Positions 7,763-16,458 are shown, numbered from the stretch's first letter. The stretch is 48,798 nt of DNA from Bacillota bacterium (GCA_023418535.1 JAEZZN010000142.1:1-48798); one strand, 5' to 3'. Translations and numbers: made by a program. The notes: a model not told the origin generated them from the sequence alone.

Positions 7763-8881
7763 ATGGGTGAAGTATTAACTACAACCGGGATTATAGCTCT
7801 TATTTCAGCAGCTTTTGCTATACTATTGAGCTTAGCAGATAAATTTTTAAATAATTATGGTATTGTAAAATTAAATATTAATGAAGAAAAAGATTATGAA
7901 GTAGAAGGTGGACAATCTTTATTAAATACATTGAAGCAAGAAAAGATATTTTTACCATCAGCATGTGGTGGAAAAGGTACTTGTGCATATTGTAAATGTA
8001 GAGTAAATGAAGGTGGTGGTCCAGTATTAGCTACTGAAAAACCATTTTTATCAGCTCAAGAAGAAAAAGATAATGTTAGACTTGCTTGTCAAGTAAAAGT
8101 AAAGAATAATATTGATATTGAAATTCCAGAAGACTTATTCAATGTTAAAGAAATTGAAGCTGAAGTTGTAGAAAAAATTCCTATGACTGATAGAATTGTT
8201 AAGATTAGATTCAAATTACCTGAAGGTGAAACAATTAATTTCAAACCAGGTCAATTTATGCAATTACAATCTAAACCTTATCCAAAAGGTGAAGATTATA
8301 TGGCTCAAGATGAATCATGGGATAGAGCTTATTCAATAGCTTCTTCAGCAAACGACCATGGACATATTGAATTGTTAATTGGTCAAGTTCTTGAAGGTAG
8401 AGTTTCAACATATGTTCATAAAATCTTAAAAGAAGGTGATAAAGCTACTTTAGTTGGGCCATTTGGTGATTTCTACTATAGCGATGATGATAGTGAAGAA
8501 ATTATAATGGTTGCAGCAGGTACAGGTTTTGCACCTATAAGATCAATTCTATATCATATGCTTGATAATGATATTAAGAAAAAAGCAAGATTCTACTTTG
8601 GTGCGAGAACAAAAGATGATTTATTCTTGCTAGATGAAATGAAAATGTTTGAAGAAAAATTACATGATTTCAAATTTATGCCAACATTATCTAGACCAAG
8701 TGATGCAGATAAATGGACAGGAGATACTGGTAGAGTAAATAACTCAATCGATAAATATGTAGATGAAAATACAAAATATTCTGCATATCTATGTGGATCT
8801 CCAGTTATGATTCAAGGTATAGTAAAATCATTAATTGATAAAAAAGTAGATGAAGATTATATATTCTTCGATGAATTCTAA
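7763..8881 (+). CDS. nqrF: NqrF-type NADH-oxidising subunit (2Fe-2S and FAD)
   Basis: Electron-entry subunit of 372 residues. Order of parts: one N-terminal membrane helix (~7-27), a plant-type 2Fe-2S ferredoxin domain with Cys68, Cys74, Cys77 and Cys109 (SACGGKGTCAYC...LACQ), then a ferredoxin-reductase module with the FAD motif RAYSIAS and the NADH-binding GTGFAPIRS, ending in the typical acidic-aromatic tail (YIFFDEF). It should oxidise NADH and pass electrons through FAD and 2Fe-2S to the FMN subunits. An Rnf complex would instead have the ferredoxin-linked RnfB here. The operon has no nqrA or rnfC, so the final acceptor is unclear. A terminator follows. Confidence 0.92.
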   Translation: MGEVLTTTGIIALISAAFAILLSLADKFLNNYGIVKLNINEEKDYEVEGGQSLLNTLKQEKIFLPSACGGKGTCAYCKCRVNEGGGPVLATEKPFLSAQEEKDNVRLACQVKVKNNIDIEIPEDLFNVKEIEAEVVEKIPMTDRIVKIRFKLPEGETINFKPGQFMQLQSKPYPKGEDYMAQDESWDRAYSIASSANDHGHIELLIGQVLEGRVSTYVHKILKEGDKATLVGPFGDFYYSDDDSEEIIMVAAGTGFAPIRSILYHMLDNDIKKKARFYFGARTKDDLFLLDEMKMFEEKLHDFKFMPTLSRPSDADKWTGDTGRVNNSIDKYVDENTKYSAYLCGSPVMIQGIVKSLIDKKVDEDYIFFDEF

Positions 8882-8894
8882 TAAAATAAAATTT

Positions 8895-8924
8895 AGTTCC
8901 ATGATATTTATCTGGGACTTTTTT
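8895..8924 (+). terminator. Terminator of the nqr operon
   Basis: AGTTCC and GGGACT pair (one G-T pair) around a 13-base loop, followed by a run of T, 13 bases after the nqrF stop. Confidence 0.65.
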
Positions 8925-9001
8925 ATTTACAAAGATTGATTTATATATTCAATTAGTGATAAAATTTTAATTCAGGATTTATATAATTTTTAGGGGGAAT
9001 T

Positions 9002-10360
9002 ATGATTATAAATATTTATCATACAAATGATATTCATAGTAATTATGATTTTTTTAAAAGAGTTCATGCTTATATAAGAGAAAATAAAAAAGAAAATGAC
9101 TTATATCTTGATAGTGGAGATTTTTTAGATGTATCAAGTTTATTAGTTGAGTTTGACGGCGGAATATCCGCTATGGAAATCTTTATGGATTCAAAGCTTG
9201 ATTGTATGACCATAGGTAATAATGAAGTTGATATTGGTTTATATAATTTAGAAAAATTAATGGATGAAGGATTTCCGATTATATCTTCAAATATTTATAG
9301 TAGTGAATTAAAACCTTTAAGAAATTTAAGAAGATCTATGATAATTGAAGTGAAAGATATTAAATTTTTAATTCTTGGAGTTTCTCCATACTTTAGTAAT
9401 AATCTTAAATATTCTTCCTATAATACTTTTTATTTATTAAATGATATACAGGCTACAAATCCAGTTGATGAGTTAAAAAAAGAGTTTGAAAGATATAAAG
9501 GACAATATGATCATGTAATATTTTTATCTCATAGTGGACACTTTGTGGATGAATATCTAAAAGAGTCCTTTAATTTTGATTTAATATTGTCTGGTCATAC
9601 TCACGTAATTATAAACGAAGGCAATTATACTATGTCTGGAAAAGGGGAAACTCTTGGAAAGCTTACAATTGATGTAGATAAAGATGAATTAAAAGTACTT
9701 GAAAATATTCAAATAGATTTACCAAAAGTTACAAATGAAAGATTTGATAGGATTTTTTCCGAAAAAATGGAGATTGCAGGAAAAGTTTTATCAAAAGAAA
9801 TTAAAGTTGTAAATGATTTAGAATTTGATCCTTTCAAAGAAAATATATTGATTAATTTCTTATGTGATGCTTTATATAAACATTATGATGTTGATTTTGC
9901 ATTTATGCATAATGGGATATCTGAAGGTCCACTCATAAGACCTGTATCAAAATATAGTATTCATAAGAATTTCCCTTCAAAACTAAATCCAACTATTTTT
10001 ACAGTTAAAGGATCAGATTTAAGAGAGGCAATATTACAATCCTTAGATTATGAATTTATTCGTCAAAGTGGTGGGGGAGCAGGATTTAGAGGAACTGTGC
10101 TTGGAACTTTAGGATTTTCTCACAATGTAAAGATAAATGATTCTCCTTTTTCAGTTAGAATAAATGGGATTGAATTAGATGATGAAAAAGTATATAAAGT
10201 AGTAAGTGATGATTATTTGCAAAGAGGAACGGGCTACACAAGTCTTAGAACATTCGAAGATGTAAAACATGATAAATATTTTATAAGAGATTTTATAACT
10301 TTATATCTTGAAGATGAAGAAGTCTATGAACAATCTAAAATTAAACGATTGGAAAAATAG
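9002..10360 (+). CDS. Cytosolic metallophosphatase/5'-nucleotidase, YunD-like
   Basis: Two-domain protein of the 5'-nucleotidase/UshA superfamily, 452 residues. The N-terminal calcineurin-like metallophosphatase domain carries the metal motifs HTNDIHS (7-13), DSGDFLD, GNNEVD, LSHSG and SGHTH. The C-terminal nucleotidase domain carries YSIHKNFPSK-like and GGGAGFRG segments. There is no signal peptide, unlike secreted UshA. That and the GNNE form (where most family members have GNHE) point to the cytosolic YunD type of Bacillus, a presumed nucleotide or nucleotide-sugar hydrolase. AGGGGG precedes the ATG. It seems to be a single-gene unit. Confidence 0.82.
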   Translation: MIINIYHTNDIHSNYDFFKRVHAYIRENKKENDLYLDSGDFLDVSSLLVEFDGGISAMEIFMDSKLDCMTIGNNEVDIGLYNLEKLMDEGFPIISSNIYSSELKPLRNLRRSMIIEVKDIKFLILGVSPYFSNNLKYSSYNTFYLLNDIQATNPVDELKKEFERYKGQYDHVIFLSHSGHFVDEYLKESFNFDLILSGHTHVIINEGNYTMSGKGETLGKLTIDVDKDELKVLENIQIDLPKVTNERFDRIFSEKMEIAGKVLSKEIKVVNDLEFDPFKENILINFLCDALYKHYDVDFAFMHNGISEGPLIRPVSKYSIHKNFPSKLNPTIFTVKGSDLREAILQSLDYEFIRQSGGGAGFRGTVLGTLGFSHNVKINDSPFSVRINGIELDDEKVYKVVSDDYLQRGTGYTSLRTFEDVKHDKYFIRDFITLYLEDEEVYEQSKIKRLEK

Positions 10361-10430
10361 TTTTTAATTTTTCTTTAAAGGGTATTTATAATTTGTAGAC
10401 AATCACTTATATAAAATTATTGGAGGAGAT

Positions 10431-10934
10431 ATGAAAAAAGTAGCAGTTTTGATTGAAAATTTATTTGATGATGAAGAATTAATCGTTCCATATCATAGAC
10501 TAAGAGAAGATTATGAAGTAGTTTTAGTAGGTACAGAAGCTGATAAAGAATACAAATCAAAATCAGGATTTGTTAAGAAAAGTGATGTAGCTTCAAAAGA
10601 TGTAAAAGCTTCCGATTTTGATGGTGTAGTTATTCCTGGTGGATTCTCTCCAGACTATATGAGAAGATCAAAATATACTGTAAATTTTGTTAAAGAATTA
10701 CATGAACAAGGTAAACCAATTGCTTCAATATGCCATGCAGGTTGGATGCTTGTAGAATCACTAAATCTAAATGGTGTTAAAATGACATCAACAGCTACAA
10801 TTAGAAAAGATATGGAAAATGCAGGAGCAAATTGGGTAGACGAAGAAGTTGTAGTAGATAATAATATTGTAACTTCAAGAAGTCCGTTGGACTTACCTGC
10901 ATTTATGAGAGAATTTATTAAGCTTGTAGGATAG
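10431..10934 (+). CDS. DJ-1/PfpI family protein (YhbO/PH1704 type)
   Basis: A 167-residue class I glutamine amidotransferase-like protein. The nucleophile elbow is ASICHAGWML with Cys101 and the adjacent His102, and Glu15 (DDEEL) is in the place of the conserved acidic partner. VVIPGGFSPDYMR is also typical. Family members have been described as stress proteins, proteases or deglycases; the sequence does not say which. GGAGG lies 7 bases before the ATG. It lies after the nucleotidase gene and before a hairpin terminator, and its promoter is probably in the 70-base gap upstream. Confidence 0.87.
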   Translation: MKKVAVLIENLFDDEELIVPYHRLREDYEVVLVGTEADKEYKSKSGFVKKSDVASKDVKASDFDGVVIPGGFSPDYMRRSKYTVNFVKELHEQGKPIASICHAGWMLVESLNLNGVKMTSTATIRKDMENAGANWVDEEVVVDNNIVTSRSPLDLPAFMREFIKLVG

Positions 10935-10963
10935 AATAAAATTTATTGAATATATAAATAGGT

Positions 10964-11004
10964 AGGGTACAATTGTGATTTTTTCAATCGTACCCTGCTC
11001 TCTT
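10964..11004 (+). terminator. Hairpin, probable terminator of the DJ-1/PfpI gene
   Basis: AGGGTAC-A-ATTG pairs with CAAT-C-GTACCCT with one mismatch (10964-10996). A short pyrimidine-rich stretch follows rather than a clean T-run. Confidence 0.55.
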
Positions 11005-11037
11005 TTAGATGATATTCACAAAGCATCCAGAATATTT

Positions 11038-11069
11038 AAAATCCCCCCAAAATAGAAATGGGGGATTTT
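11038..11069. terminator. Bidirectional terminator between convergent genes
   Basis: AAAATCCCCC and GGGGGATTTT form a perfect 10-base stem with a 12-base loop. T-rich flanks exist on both strands, so it can stop the plus-strand gene ending at 10934 and the minus-strand gene ending at 11075. Confidence 0.75.
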
Positions 11070-11074
11070 CTCAT

Positions 11075-11641
11075 TTAAAACACCATATCTTGCAGAAGCG
11101 TAAGGACTATGCCTAAGATAGCACCTATACTAATTAATTTAACCATTCCTACTTTCTTCACATACAAAATAAATCCAATGACAAAAGTAAATAATGCAAC
11201 ATAAGAAATATTTGAAAATGCTAAATTCAAACCATTAAAAATAGATTCGTGCATCATATACAAGGTCGCAATGAATATAAGTCCTGCAATTGCTGGTCTT
11301 AAAGCCTTTATAATTTTTGTCAAAAATGAAATTTCTCTATCTGAAAAATAAAGTTTTGCTAGCAAAATCATTATTATTAATTGAGGTAAAATAACGGCTG
11401 TAGTTGCAACGATTGAACCTGAAATTCCAGCGATTTTTGTACCTACAAAAGTTGCTCCATTTAATGCTATAGGTCCAGGGGTCATTTGAGAAATAGTTAC
11501 TACATCTGCCATTTCTCTAAAACTTAACCATTCATGTTTTTCAACAACTAAGTTTTGAATAAATGGTAAAATTGCATAACCACCGCCAAATGCCAAAAAG
11601 CCTATTTGTAAAAATGTTAAAAATAATTGTAATAATATCAT
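11075..11641 (-). CDS. Half-size chromate transporter (CHR family), second subunit
   Basis: Membrane protein of 188 residues, one CHR domain (half the size of the fused ChrA). The N-terminal LQIGFLAFGGGYAILPFIQN block and MTPGPIALNGATFVGTK are family signatures, and about six hydrophobic segments follow. It overlaps the upstream CHR gene by four bases (ATGA), so the two are coupled and probably form a heterodimer. Paired short CHR proteins are common in Firmicutes; chromate efflux has been shown for some, but the natural substrate here is unknown. The perfect terminator at 11038-11069 follows. Confidence 0.88.
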   Translation of the reverse strand: MILLQLFLTFLQIGFLAFGGGYAILPFIQNLVVEKHEWLSFREMADVVTISQMTPGPIALNGATFVGTKIAGISGSIVATTAVILPQLIIMILLAKLYFSDREISFLTKIIKALRPAIAGLIFIATLYMMHESIFNGLNLAFSNISYVALFTFVIGFILYVKKVGMVKLISIGAILGIVLTLLQDMVF

Positions 11642-12213
11642 GGGATTTTGTTCTCCTCAACTATACTAAATAAAACAAGCCCTAATAATCCAATGAAAAG
11701 TATAATTAATCCGGTATTAATATTGAATACGAAACTTGCAATAAATGCAGATAACATAACGATTAAACTAAATATCTTATTAGTTGTTAAAGCTTTTTTT
11801 GCCATATCATATGAGGTAATTAGTAATGTTGCTGAAATAACTCCTCCCATACCAGTAAGAGCAGCTTTAACATAATAGTTATTTGAAAATTCTTTGTAAA
11901 AGTATGAAATGATAGTAATAATAACTAAAGAAGGTATTGCTGCAGAAATAGCTGCTACTATTGCTCCAAGTGTTTTATGTAGTCTATATCCAGTTAAAAT
12001 AGATGCATTAATAGTCAAAGGTCCAGGGCCCGATGTTGCAATAGAAACAATGTCTAACATATCATTTTCGGATATCAAATTTCTTTTAATTGAAAACTCA
12101 TCCTTTATAACTGGAATAATAGTGTAACCACCTCCAAAAGTAAAAGATGATATTTTTAAGAAAATAAAAAACATTTTTAAAATGTTCATATTATCTTTAT
12201 TCTTATTTTTCAT
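11638..12213 (-). CDS. Half-size chromate transporter (CHR family), first subunit
   Basis: Membrane protein of 191 residues with the same layout as its downstream partner: SSFTFGGGYTIIPVIKDEF near the N-terminus and a SGPGPLTINASILTGYR motif, then hydrophobic helices. The start at 12213 has GAGAGGA at good spacing. It is the first gene of a two-gene operon with its own promoter at 12244-12272, downstream of the nagB terminator, so it is not part of the nagB unit. Confidence 0.88.
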   Translation of the reverse strand: MKNKNKDNMNILKMFFIFLKISSFTFGGGYTIIPVIKDEFSIKRNLISENDMLDIVSIATSGPGPLTINASILTGYRLHKTLGAIVAAISAAIPSLVIITIISYFYKEFSNNYYVKAALTGMGGVISATLLITSYDMAKKALTTNKIFSLIVMLSAFIASFVFNINTGLIILFIGLLGLVLFSIVEENKIP

Positions 12214-12243
12214 AATTTCCTCTCAATGTTTATCGTTAATACA

Positions 12244-12272
12244 ATAATATTAGATAAATATATATAATTCAA
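12244..12272 (-). promoter_or_regulatory. Promoter of the chromate-transporter pair
   Basis: On the minus strand, TTGAAT (12267-12272) and TATTAT (12244-12249) lie 17 bases apart, just after the nagB terminator. Confidence 0.55.
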
Positions 12273-12287
12273 ATAGAGTTTATTTGA

Positions 12288-12338
12288 TTAAAAAAATCAG
12301 CAATATATTTGGGTATGATTCCAAAAGAATATTGCTGA
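12288..12338 (-). terminator. Terminator of nagB
   Basis: On the minus strand, TCAGCAATAT and ATATTGCTGA form a perfect 10-base stem (arms 12297-12306 and 12329-12338) followed by a T-run. Confidence 0.8.
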
Positions 12339-12361
12339 ATATTATTTAATATAATTATTGA

Positions 12362-13087
12362 TTATAGTAAGCTAGCAGCTTCTTTATCTACAACAACTGT
12401 TACATCTGGATGCAATTTTAACAGTGTAACTGGAATTTGTGGAGTTATATAATCATTTTGTAATGATTTAATTGCATTAGCTTTATTTTGACCAGAAGCA
12501 ACTAAAATTATTTTCTTTGATTTGAATATGGAGCCTAATCCCATAGAAATAGCTTGTTTTGGTACATCATCTGTACTATCAAAGAATCTTGAATTTGCTA
12601 CTATTGTAGATTCAAGTAAATCGGCAACATGAGTTGGTGTTAATAATTTTGAATCAGGTTCATTAAAACCTATATGACCATTTTCTCCAACACCTAAAAT
12701 TTGAATGTCTTGGCCACCTAAAGATTCAACGATTTCATCATAGTTTCTTGATTCTAATTCTAAATCTTCTGCAACACCATTTGGTATATAAGTGTTATCT
12801 TTATCAATATCAATATGATCAAATAGATTAGTATTCATAAAATATCTATATGATTGGTCATGATCACCAGATAATCCTATGTATTCATCTAAGTTTATAG
12901 TTTTAACATCTTTAAATGAAATTTCTGAAGCTTCATATTTTTTTATTAATTCTTTGTATAAGCCAATAGGAGATGATCCAGTAGCTAAGCCTAAAACAGC
13001 TTTAGGATTATTTTTAATAACATCAGCGACGATATTTGCTGCTTCTAAACTTAATTCATCGTAGTTTTCTTTTACTAAAATTTTCAT
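12362..13087 (-). CDS. nagB: Glucosamine-6-phosphate deaminase
   Basis: Converts glucosamine-6-phosphate to fructose-6-phosphate and ammonia in amino-sugar catabolism. The 241-residue length is that of Firmicute NagB. Signatures are LGLATGSSPIGLYKEL near residue 40 (phosphate loop), the TINLDEYIGL block with the catalytic Asp, and GVGENGHIGFNEP around 130. I start at the ATG at 13087 because GGAGG lies 7 bases upstream; an in-frame ATG four codons earlier overlaps that site. A terminator follows. nagA is not in the window. Confidence 0.95.
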   Translation of the reverse strand: MKILVKENYDELSLEAANIVADVIKNNPKAVLGLATGSSPIGLYKELIKKYEASEISFKDVKTINLDEYIGLSGDHDQSYRYFMNTNLFDHIDIDKDNTYIPNGVAEDLELESRNYDEIVESLGGQDIQILGVGENGHIGFNEPDSKLLTPTHVADLLESTIVANSRFFDSTDDVPKQAISMGLGSIFKSKKIILVASGQNKANAIKSLQNDYITPQIPVTLLKLHPDVTVVVDKEAASLL

Positions 13088-13114
13088 AATTGCCTCCATG
13101 TTCTTTTTTAAACA

Positions 13115-13155
13115 ATTATATCATATTGAAATATTAATGAAAAACATTATATAAA
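13115..13155. promoter_or_regulatory. Divergent promoters of nagB and the TcyP-like symporter gene
   Basis: Minus strand: TATAAT (13115-13120) with a weak -35 TTTTCA 17 bases upstream, serving nagB. Plus strand: TTGAAA (13126-13131) and TATAAA (13150-13155), spacer 18, serving the symporter. An imperfect repeat AACATT/AATGTT straddles the plus-strand -10 at 13143-13159 and might be an operator. Confidence 0.5.
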
Positions 13156-13213
13156 TGTTTAGAGTTTGAAATAGTGGATATAAATATACGTACTGAAAAT
13201 AGGAGGGGTAATT

Positions 13214-14617
13214 ATGAATAATTTTTTGTCTAATTTTTTAAAAATTAGTACAGTGCCAACATTAATATCAGTAGTAATATTAGTTATTGCAATATGGATA
13301 ATGCTATTAACTAAGAAAAAGAAAATGAAGTTTTCTAATCGTATGTTAGTGGCTTTGATAATTGGTATTATGATTGGTGTAGGTATAGATTTAATATTTG
13401 GTAAAAACGAAGTTTTTAACAATATTTCAAGAGAAGAAATTTCAATTTGGTATTATCTAGTAGGTGGAACATTTGTTAAATTGATACAAATGATGGCGGT
13501 TCCAATCGTGTTTTTATCAGTATTTTTTGTTATTTTAGATTTTGAAGGTAAAAACATTAAAGGTTTTACACTTAAAACATTAGCTTTATTACTAGGAACT
13601 ACTGCAATATCAGCAATGATTGCGATAATATTAGTAAATTTAACAGGTCTGGTAAATAAACCATTTGCTGGAGATATTTCTGAAGGTATGACAGAAAGAA
13701 TTTCAGGTATATCTCAACTATCATTTCCACAATATTTTGGAGATATAGTGCCAAACAATATATTTAGTGCATTCACAAATAATGGAGGAGTTATATCAGT
13801 TGCTTTAATTGCGGTTTTATTTGCTATTTCAGCGAAGTTCTTAAAATCAAAAGGTAAAACTGAAATTAATCCAGTAATAGACTTCTTAAGAGGAGTTCAA
13901 AAATTAGTCAATTCAGTTTTAATAAATATAATCAAAATTATGCCATATGCAATTGTAGCATTGATAGCAAATACAATAATTTCTAAGGGTATTGATTCAA
14001 TCATAGCTTTAATAGGGTTTATAGCTGTATTATATCTTTCAGTCTTTGTAATGCTTCTAGTTTATATGATTATGTTATCAATGGTAGGATTAAATTCAGT
14101 TCAGTTCTACAAAAAAGCATTGCCAACTATGATATTTGCATTCTCTTCTAGATCAAGTTTAGGTACATTACCACAAACAATCGATACAATGGTAAATAAA
14201 TTAGGAATTTCTGAAAGAACAGCTAACTTTATTGGACCATTATCTACAACTGTAGGTATGAATGGATGTGCAGGTGTGTTCCCAGCTATGCTTGGAGTAT
14301 TAGTAGCACAAGCGGCAGGAGTTGAACTTAATCTAGCATTTTATTTCTTACTAGTACTAGTAGTTACATTAGGATCTATAGGTATAGCAGGAGTTCCAGG
14401 AACAGCTACAGTAGCTGCAACAGTTACCTTAAATGGTATTGGTCTAGGACAATACTTTAGTAGCGTAGGTGCAGTATTTGGAATTGACCCAATAGTTGAT
14501 ATGGGAAGAACAATGCTAAATGTTACTGGTTGTATGGTATCTGCTTTAGTAGTAGATAAATGGGAAGGGACTCATAATAAAGAAAAATATGATGAAGAAG
14601 TTATAGATGAAGATTAA
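13214..14617 (+). CDS. Cation symporter of the dicarboxylate/amino acid family, TcyP-like
   Basis: Integral membrane carrier of 467 residues. The second half has the family core: FSSRSSLGTLPQTID (substrate-binding serine-rich hairpin), GMNGCAGVFPAML, a GVPGTATVAATV hairpin and DPIVDMGRTMLNVTG. The extended N-terminal layout (a helix, a KKKKMKFSNR basic stretch, then LIIGIMIGVGID) and the SSRSS...NGCAG pattern look like the L-cystine importer TcyP of Bacillus more than DctA or GltP. Substrate (cystine or an acidic amino acid) is therefore inferred. AGGAGGGG precedes the ATG and a strong terminator follows, so it is a single-gene unit divergent from nagB. Confidence 0.85.
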   Translation: MNNFLSNFLKISTVPTLISVVILVIAIWIMLLTKKKKMKFSNRMLVALIIGIMIGVGIDLIFGKNEVFNNISREEISIWYYLVGGTFVKLIQMMAVPIVFLSVFFVILDFEGKNIKGFTLKTLALLLGTTAISAMIAIILVNLTGLVNKPFAGDISEGMTERISGISQLSFPQYFGDIVPNNIFSAFTNNGGVISVALIAVLFAISAKFLKSKGKTEINPVIDFLRGVQKLVNSVLINIIKIMPYAIVALIANTIISKGIDSIIALIGFIAVLYLSVFVMLLVYMIMLSMVGLNSVQFYKKALPTMIFAFSSRSSLGTLPQTIDTMVNKLGISERTANFIGPLSTTVGMNGCAGVFPAMLGVLVAQAAGVELNLAFYFLLVLVVTLGSIGIAGVPGTATVAATVTLNGIGLGQYFSSVGAVFGIDPIVDMGRTMLNVTGCMVSALVVDKWEGTHNKEKYDEEVIDED

Positions 14618-14646
14618 ATGAAAGATGATATTTCATAAATCTTTAC

Positions 14647-14685
14647 AAAAAAAGATGAGAGCTTTTAAAGTTCTCGTCTTTTTTT
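14647..14685 (+). terminator. Terminator of the symporter gene
   Basis: AAAAAAAGA-T-GAGA pairs with TCTC-G-TCTTTTTTT (one T-G pair), ending in a T-run. Confidence 0.85.
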
Positions 14686-14765
14686 GTACCTATAATTGTT
14701 AAATATATTAGTATATATAGTATGTACAATCCTATTAATTATAAGATTTAATTAAAATTAAATAT

Positions 14766-14813
14766 AAAAAAAGATGATGCGAAGAATAGATTTAACTAAT
14801 CTTCAACATCATC
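14766..14813 (-). terminator. Terminator of the minus-strand membrane-protein gene
   Basis: On the minus strand, GATGATG and CATCATC pair, extended inward by GAAGA/TCTTC with one bulge. Seven T residues follow. Confidence 0.7.
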
Positions 14814-14850
14814 ATCATAAAATTTACTCTATATAATAAAATTTATTTTA

Positions 14851-15933
14851 TTAATTTTCTTCTATAAATTTTTTATTAGATACTTTTGAACCTAATGATC
14901 CACCATACATTGCAGCAAATGCACTTAATAATAGACCAACGAATACTAATAATGAAGCTTTACTTGATGTACTTGCTACTTCATTTCCTGTTTCTTTAGC
15001 TTGTTCTATTGTGCTTTCAGCTGTATCTTTAGCTTGTTCTATTGTTTTTGAAACTTCTACAGAAACTTGTTTAAATATTTCTTCTGCTTGTGCATAAGTT
15101 TTTTGTAAACCATTGTAGATATTATTTGATATTTCTTCAACTTCAGCTTCTGTTAGTTCAGAGTTTTTAGATACTGCTTTTGTAATATCTTCTTGTGATA
15201 CTGAATTTGCAATGTCTTCTACTCTTGCTCCAATTTTATCTGCTGTATCCTTAACAATTGTTTCTGCATTTTCAGGATTTAGAGCTATATCTTTTGCTGC
15301 TTGTTTGATTTCTTCTACAGATACATCAACTTGTGATTGTAAATATCCTGGTCTTAATTTTTCGTTTTCTGAGTCTTTTAAGTATTTTTCTACATTAGCT
15401 TGTAACTCTTCTGAATCAACACCGTCTACTTCTTGAGCTACTTTTTCAAAAGCTGTAGAACTTAATGATGATATATTTTCAGCTACTGTAGATGCTGCTT
15501 CGCCTGCTACATCTGTAGCAACCTTTGTTACTGTTCCTACTGTGTTTGCTGCAGTCTTAACTGTTGCTGTAACAGCTGTAAATAGCATTGTAACAACTAG
15601 AGCCATTGATAATGCCCATGATAAGAAACCATGTAATAAACCAACTCTTTTAGCTGCTAGACCTCCTACAAATCCTGCTGCAAATAAAGATATTAATAAT
15701 TGAATTACTGTCCATATACCAACACCTGTAAATAATCCACTAAATGGATTTGATGATTGAAAGTCTAAAGTTGCAAATCCAATTGATGATCCTATAAAAC
15801 TTAATAAAAACATTATAGCTACAAATGTAACTGCACCTGCTATTATAGCTGACCATGAAATATTATTTCCTATTTCATGTCTACTATTTCTTCTTTCAAT
15901 TCTTTCTTGTAATACTTCTTCTCTGTTTTTCAT
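14851..15933 (-). CDS. Membrane protein with a large amphipathic helical domain
   Basis: A 360-residue protein, function unknown. The N-terminal third resembles a family I recall with a SWSAIIAGAVTFVAI...GSSIGFATLDF...GVGIWTVIQLL...GGLAAKRVGLLHGFLSWAL pattern: four membrane helices with small-residue packing. Residues ~130-325 are hydrophilic, Ala/Glu/Lys-rich and contain repeats such as AKDTAEST/AKETGNEV, which look like long amphipathic helices. A final membrane helix (ASLLVFVGLLLSAFAAMYGG) precedes a short tail. I start at the ATG at 15933 because AAGGAGG sits 5 bases upstream; an earlier in-frame ATG at 15981 has no such site. It is a single-gene unit with its own terminator. Confidence 0.75.
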   Translation of the reverse strand: MKNREEVLQERIERRNSRHEIGNNISWSAIIAGAVTFVAIMFLLSFIGSSIGFATLDFQSSNPFSGLFTGVGIWTVIQLLISLFAAGFVGGLAAKRVGLLHGFLSWALSMALVVTMLFTAVTATVKTAANTVGTVTKVATDVAGEAASTVAENISSLSSTAFEKVAQEVDGVDSEELQANVEKYLKDSENEKLRPGYLQSQVDVSVEEIKQAAKDIALNPENAETIVKDTADKIGARVEDIANSVSQEDITKAVSKNSELTEAEVEEISNNIYNGLQKTYAQAEEIFKQVSVEVSKTIEQAKDTAESTIEQAKETGNEVASTSSKASLLVFVGLLLSAFAAMYGGSLGSKVSNKKFIEEN

Positions 15934-16027
15934 AATTCCTCCTTGTGATTCGCACATTATTATATATAACCAATATTTCAATTATGAAACATTTTCCCAA
16001 TATTAAGATAAATTAAAACTAGGTAAA

Positions 16028-16294
16028 ATGTTTATTAAACGGATAAGTGCAGTGCTTATAGAAGTGATGTATATATGTTCATATGTTAAAATAGATGGAG
16101 ATGTCCTTCCTTTAGGCGAAGAAGAAAAAATAGCTATGGAAACATATTTAAAGTACAATCATTATGGTTTAAGGATTATAGCTGTTGCACAAAAGCATGA
16201 AGTTCCTGACGAAAAACATTTTTCAGTTAAAGATGTATCTGAAATGATTAAAGATCAAAATCTAGAGGATGTTATAGATATTAGTATAATTTAA
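16028..16294 (+). pseudogene. Fragment of a magnesium-type P-type ATPase
   Basis: The 88-codon ORF corresponds only to part of the nucleotide-binding domain of an MgtA-like P3-type ATPase. The segments MYICSYVKIDGDVLPL and HYGLRIIAVAQKHEVPDEKH align, from memory, with the region between the KGA motif and GFVGFLDPPK. The DKTGT phosphorylation motif, the actuator domain, all membrane helices and the C-terminal half are missing on both sides. A weak AGG precedes the ATG, but the product could not be a working pump. I call it a gene remnant. Confidence 0.7.
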
Positions 16295-16296
16295 GA

Positions 16297-16458
16297 ATTT
16301 TAGATTCTATCAAGAGAAATAAAATTAATGACGATTATTTTAAGTATCTTATAATTACGTTTGACTGCAATAAAGAGATTTATTATTTATTTGAAATGAT
16401 CACTAAAGGTAAATTTATAGAAAAATGTATCAACCCATATCCTTTAATCAGGAAATAG
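16297..16458 (+). pseudogene. Open remnant without a start, family not recognised
   Basis: Directly after the ATPase fragment, 53 codons are open in a different frame with protein-like composition (IKRNKINDDYFKYLIITFD and so on) but no in-frame start codon. It may be the tail of another lost gene. It overlaps an inverted repeat, TGTATCAACC/GGTTGATACA, with arms at 16426-16435 and 16458-16467. I cannot name a family. Confidence 0.35.

Noticed and set aside
4996..8881. Rnf complex annotation
   Set aside because: RnfB and RnfC are missing, the last gene is NqrF, and subunit signatures are closer to NqrB-E.
13159..13422. 87-codon minus-strand ORF over the TcyP-like start
   Set aside because: Antisense to a strongly supported gene and low-complexity.
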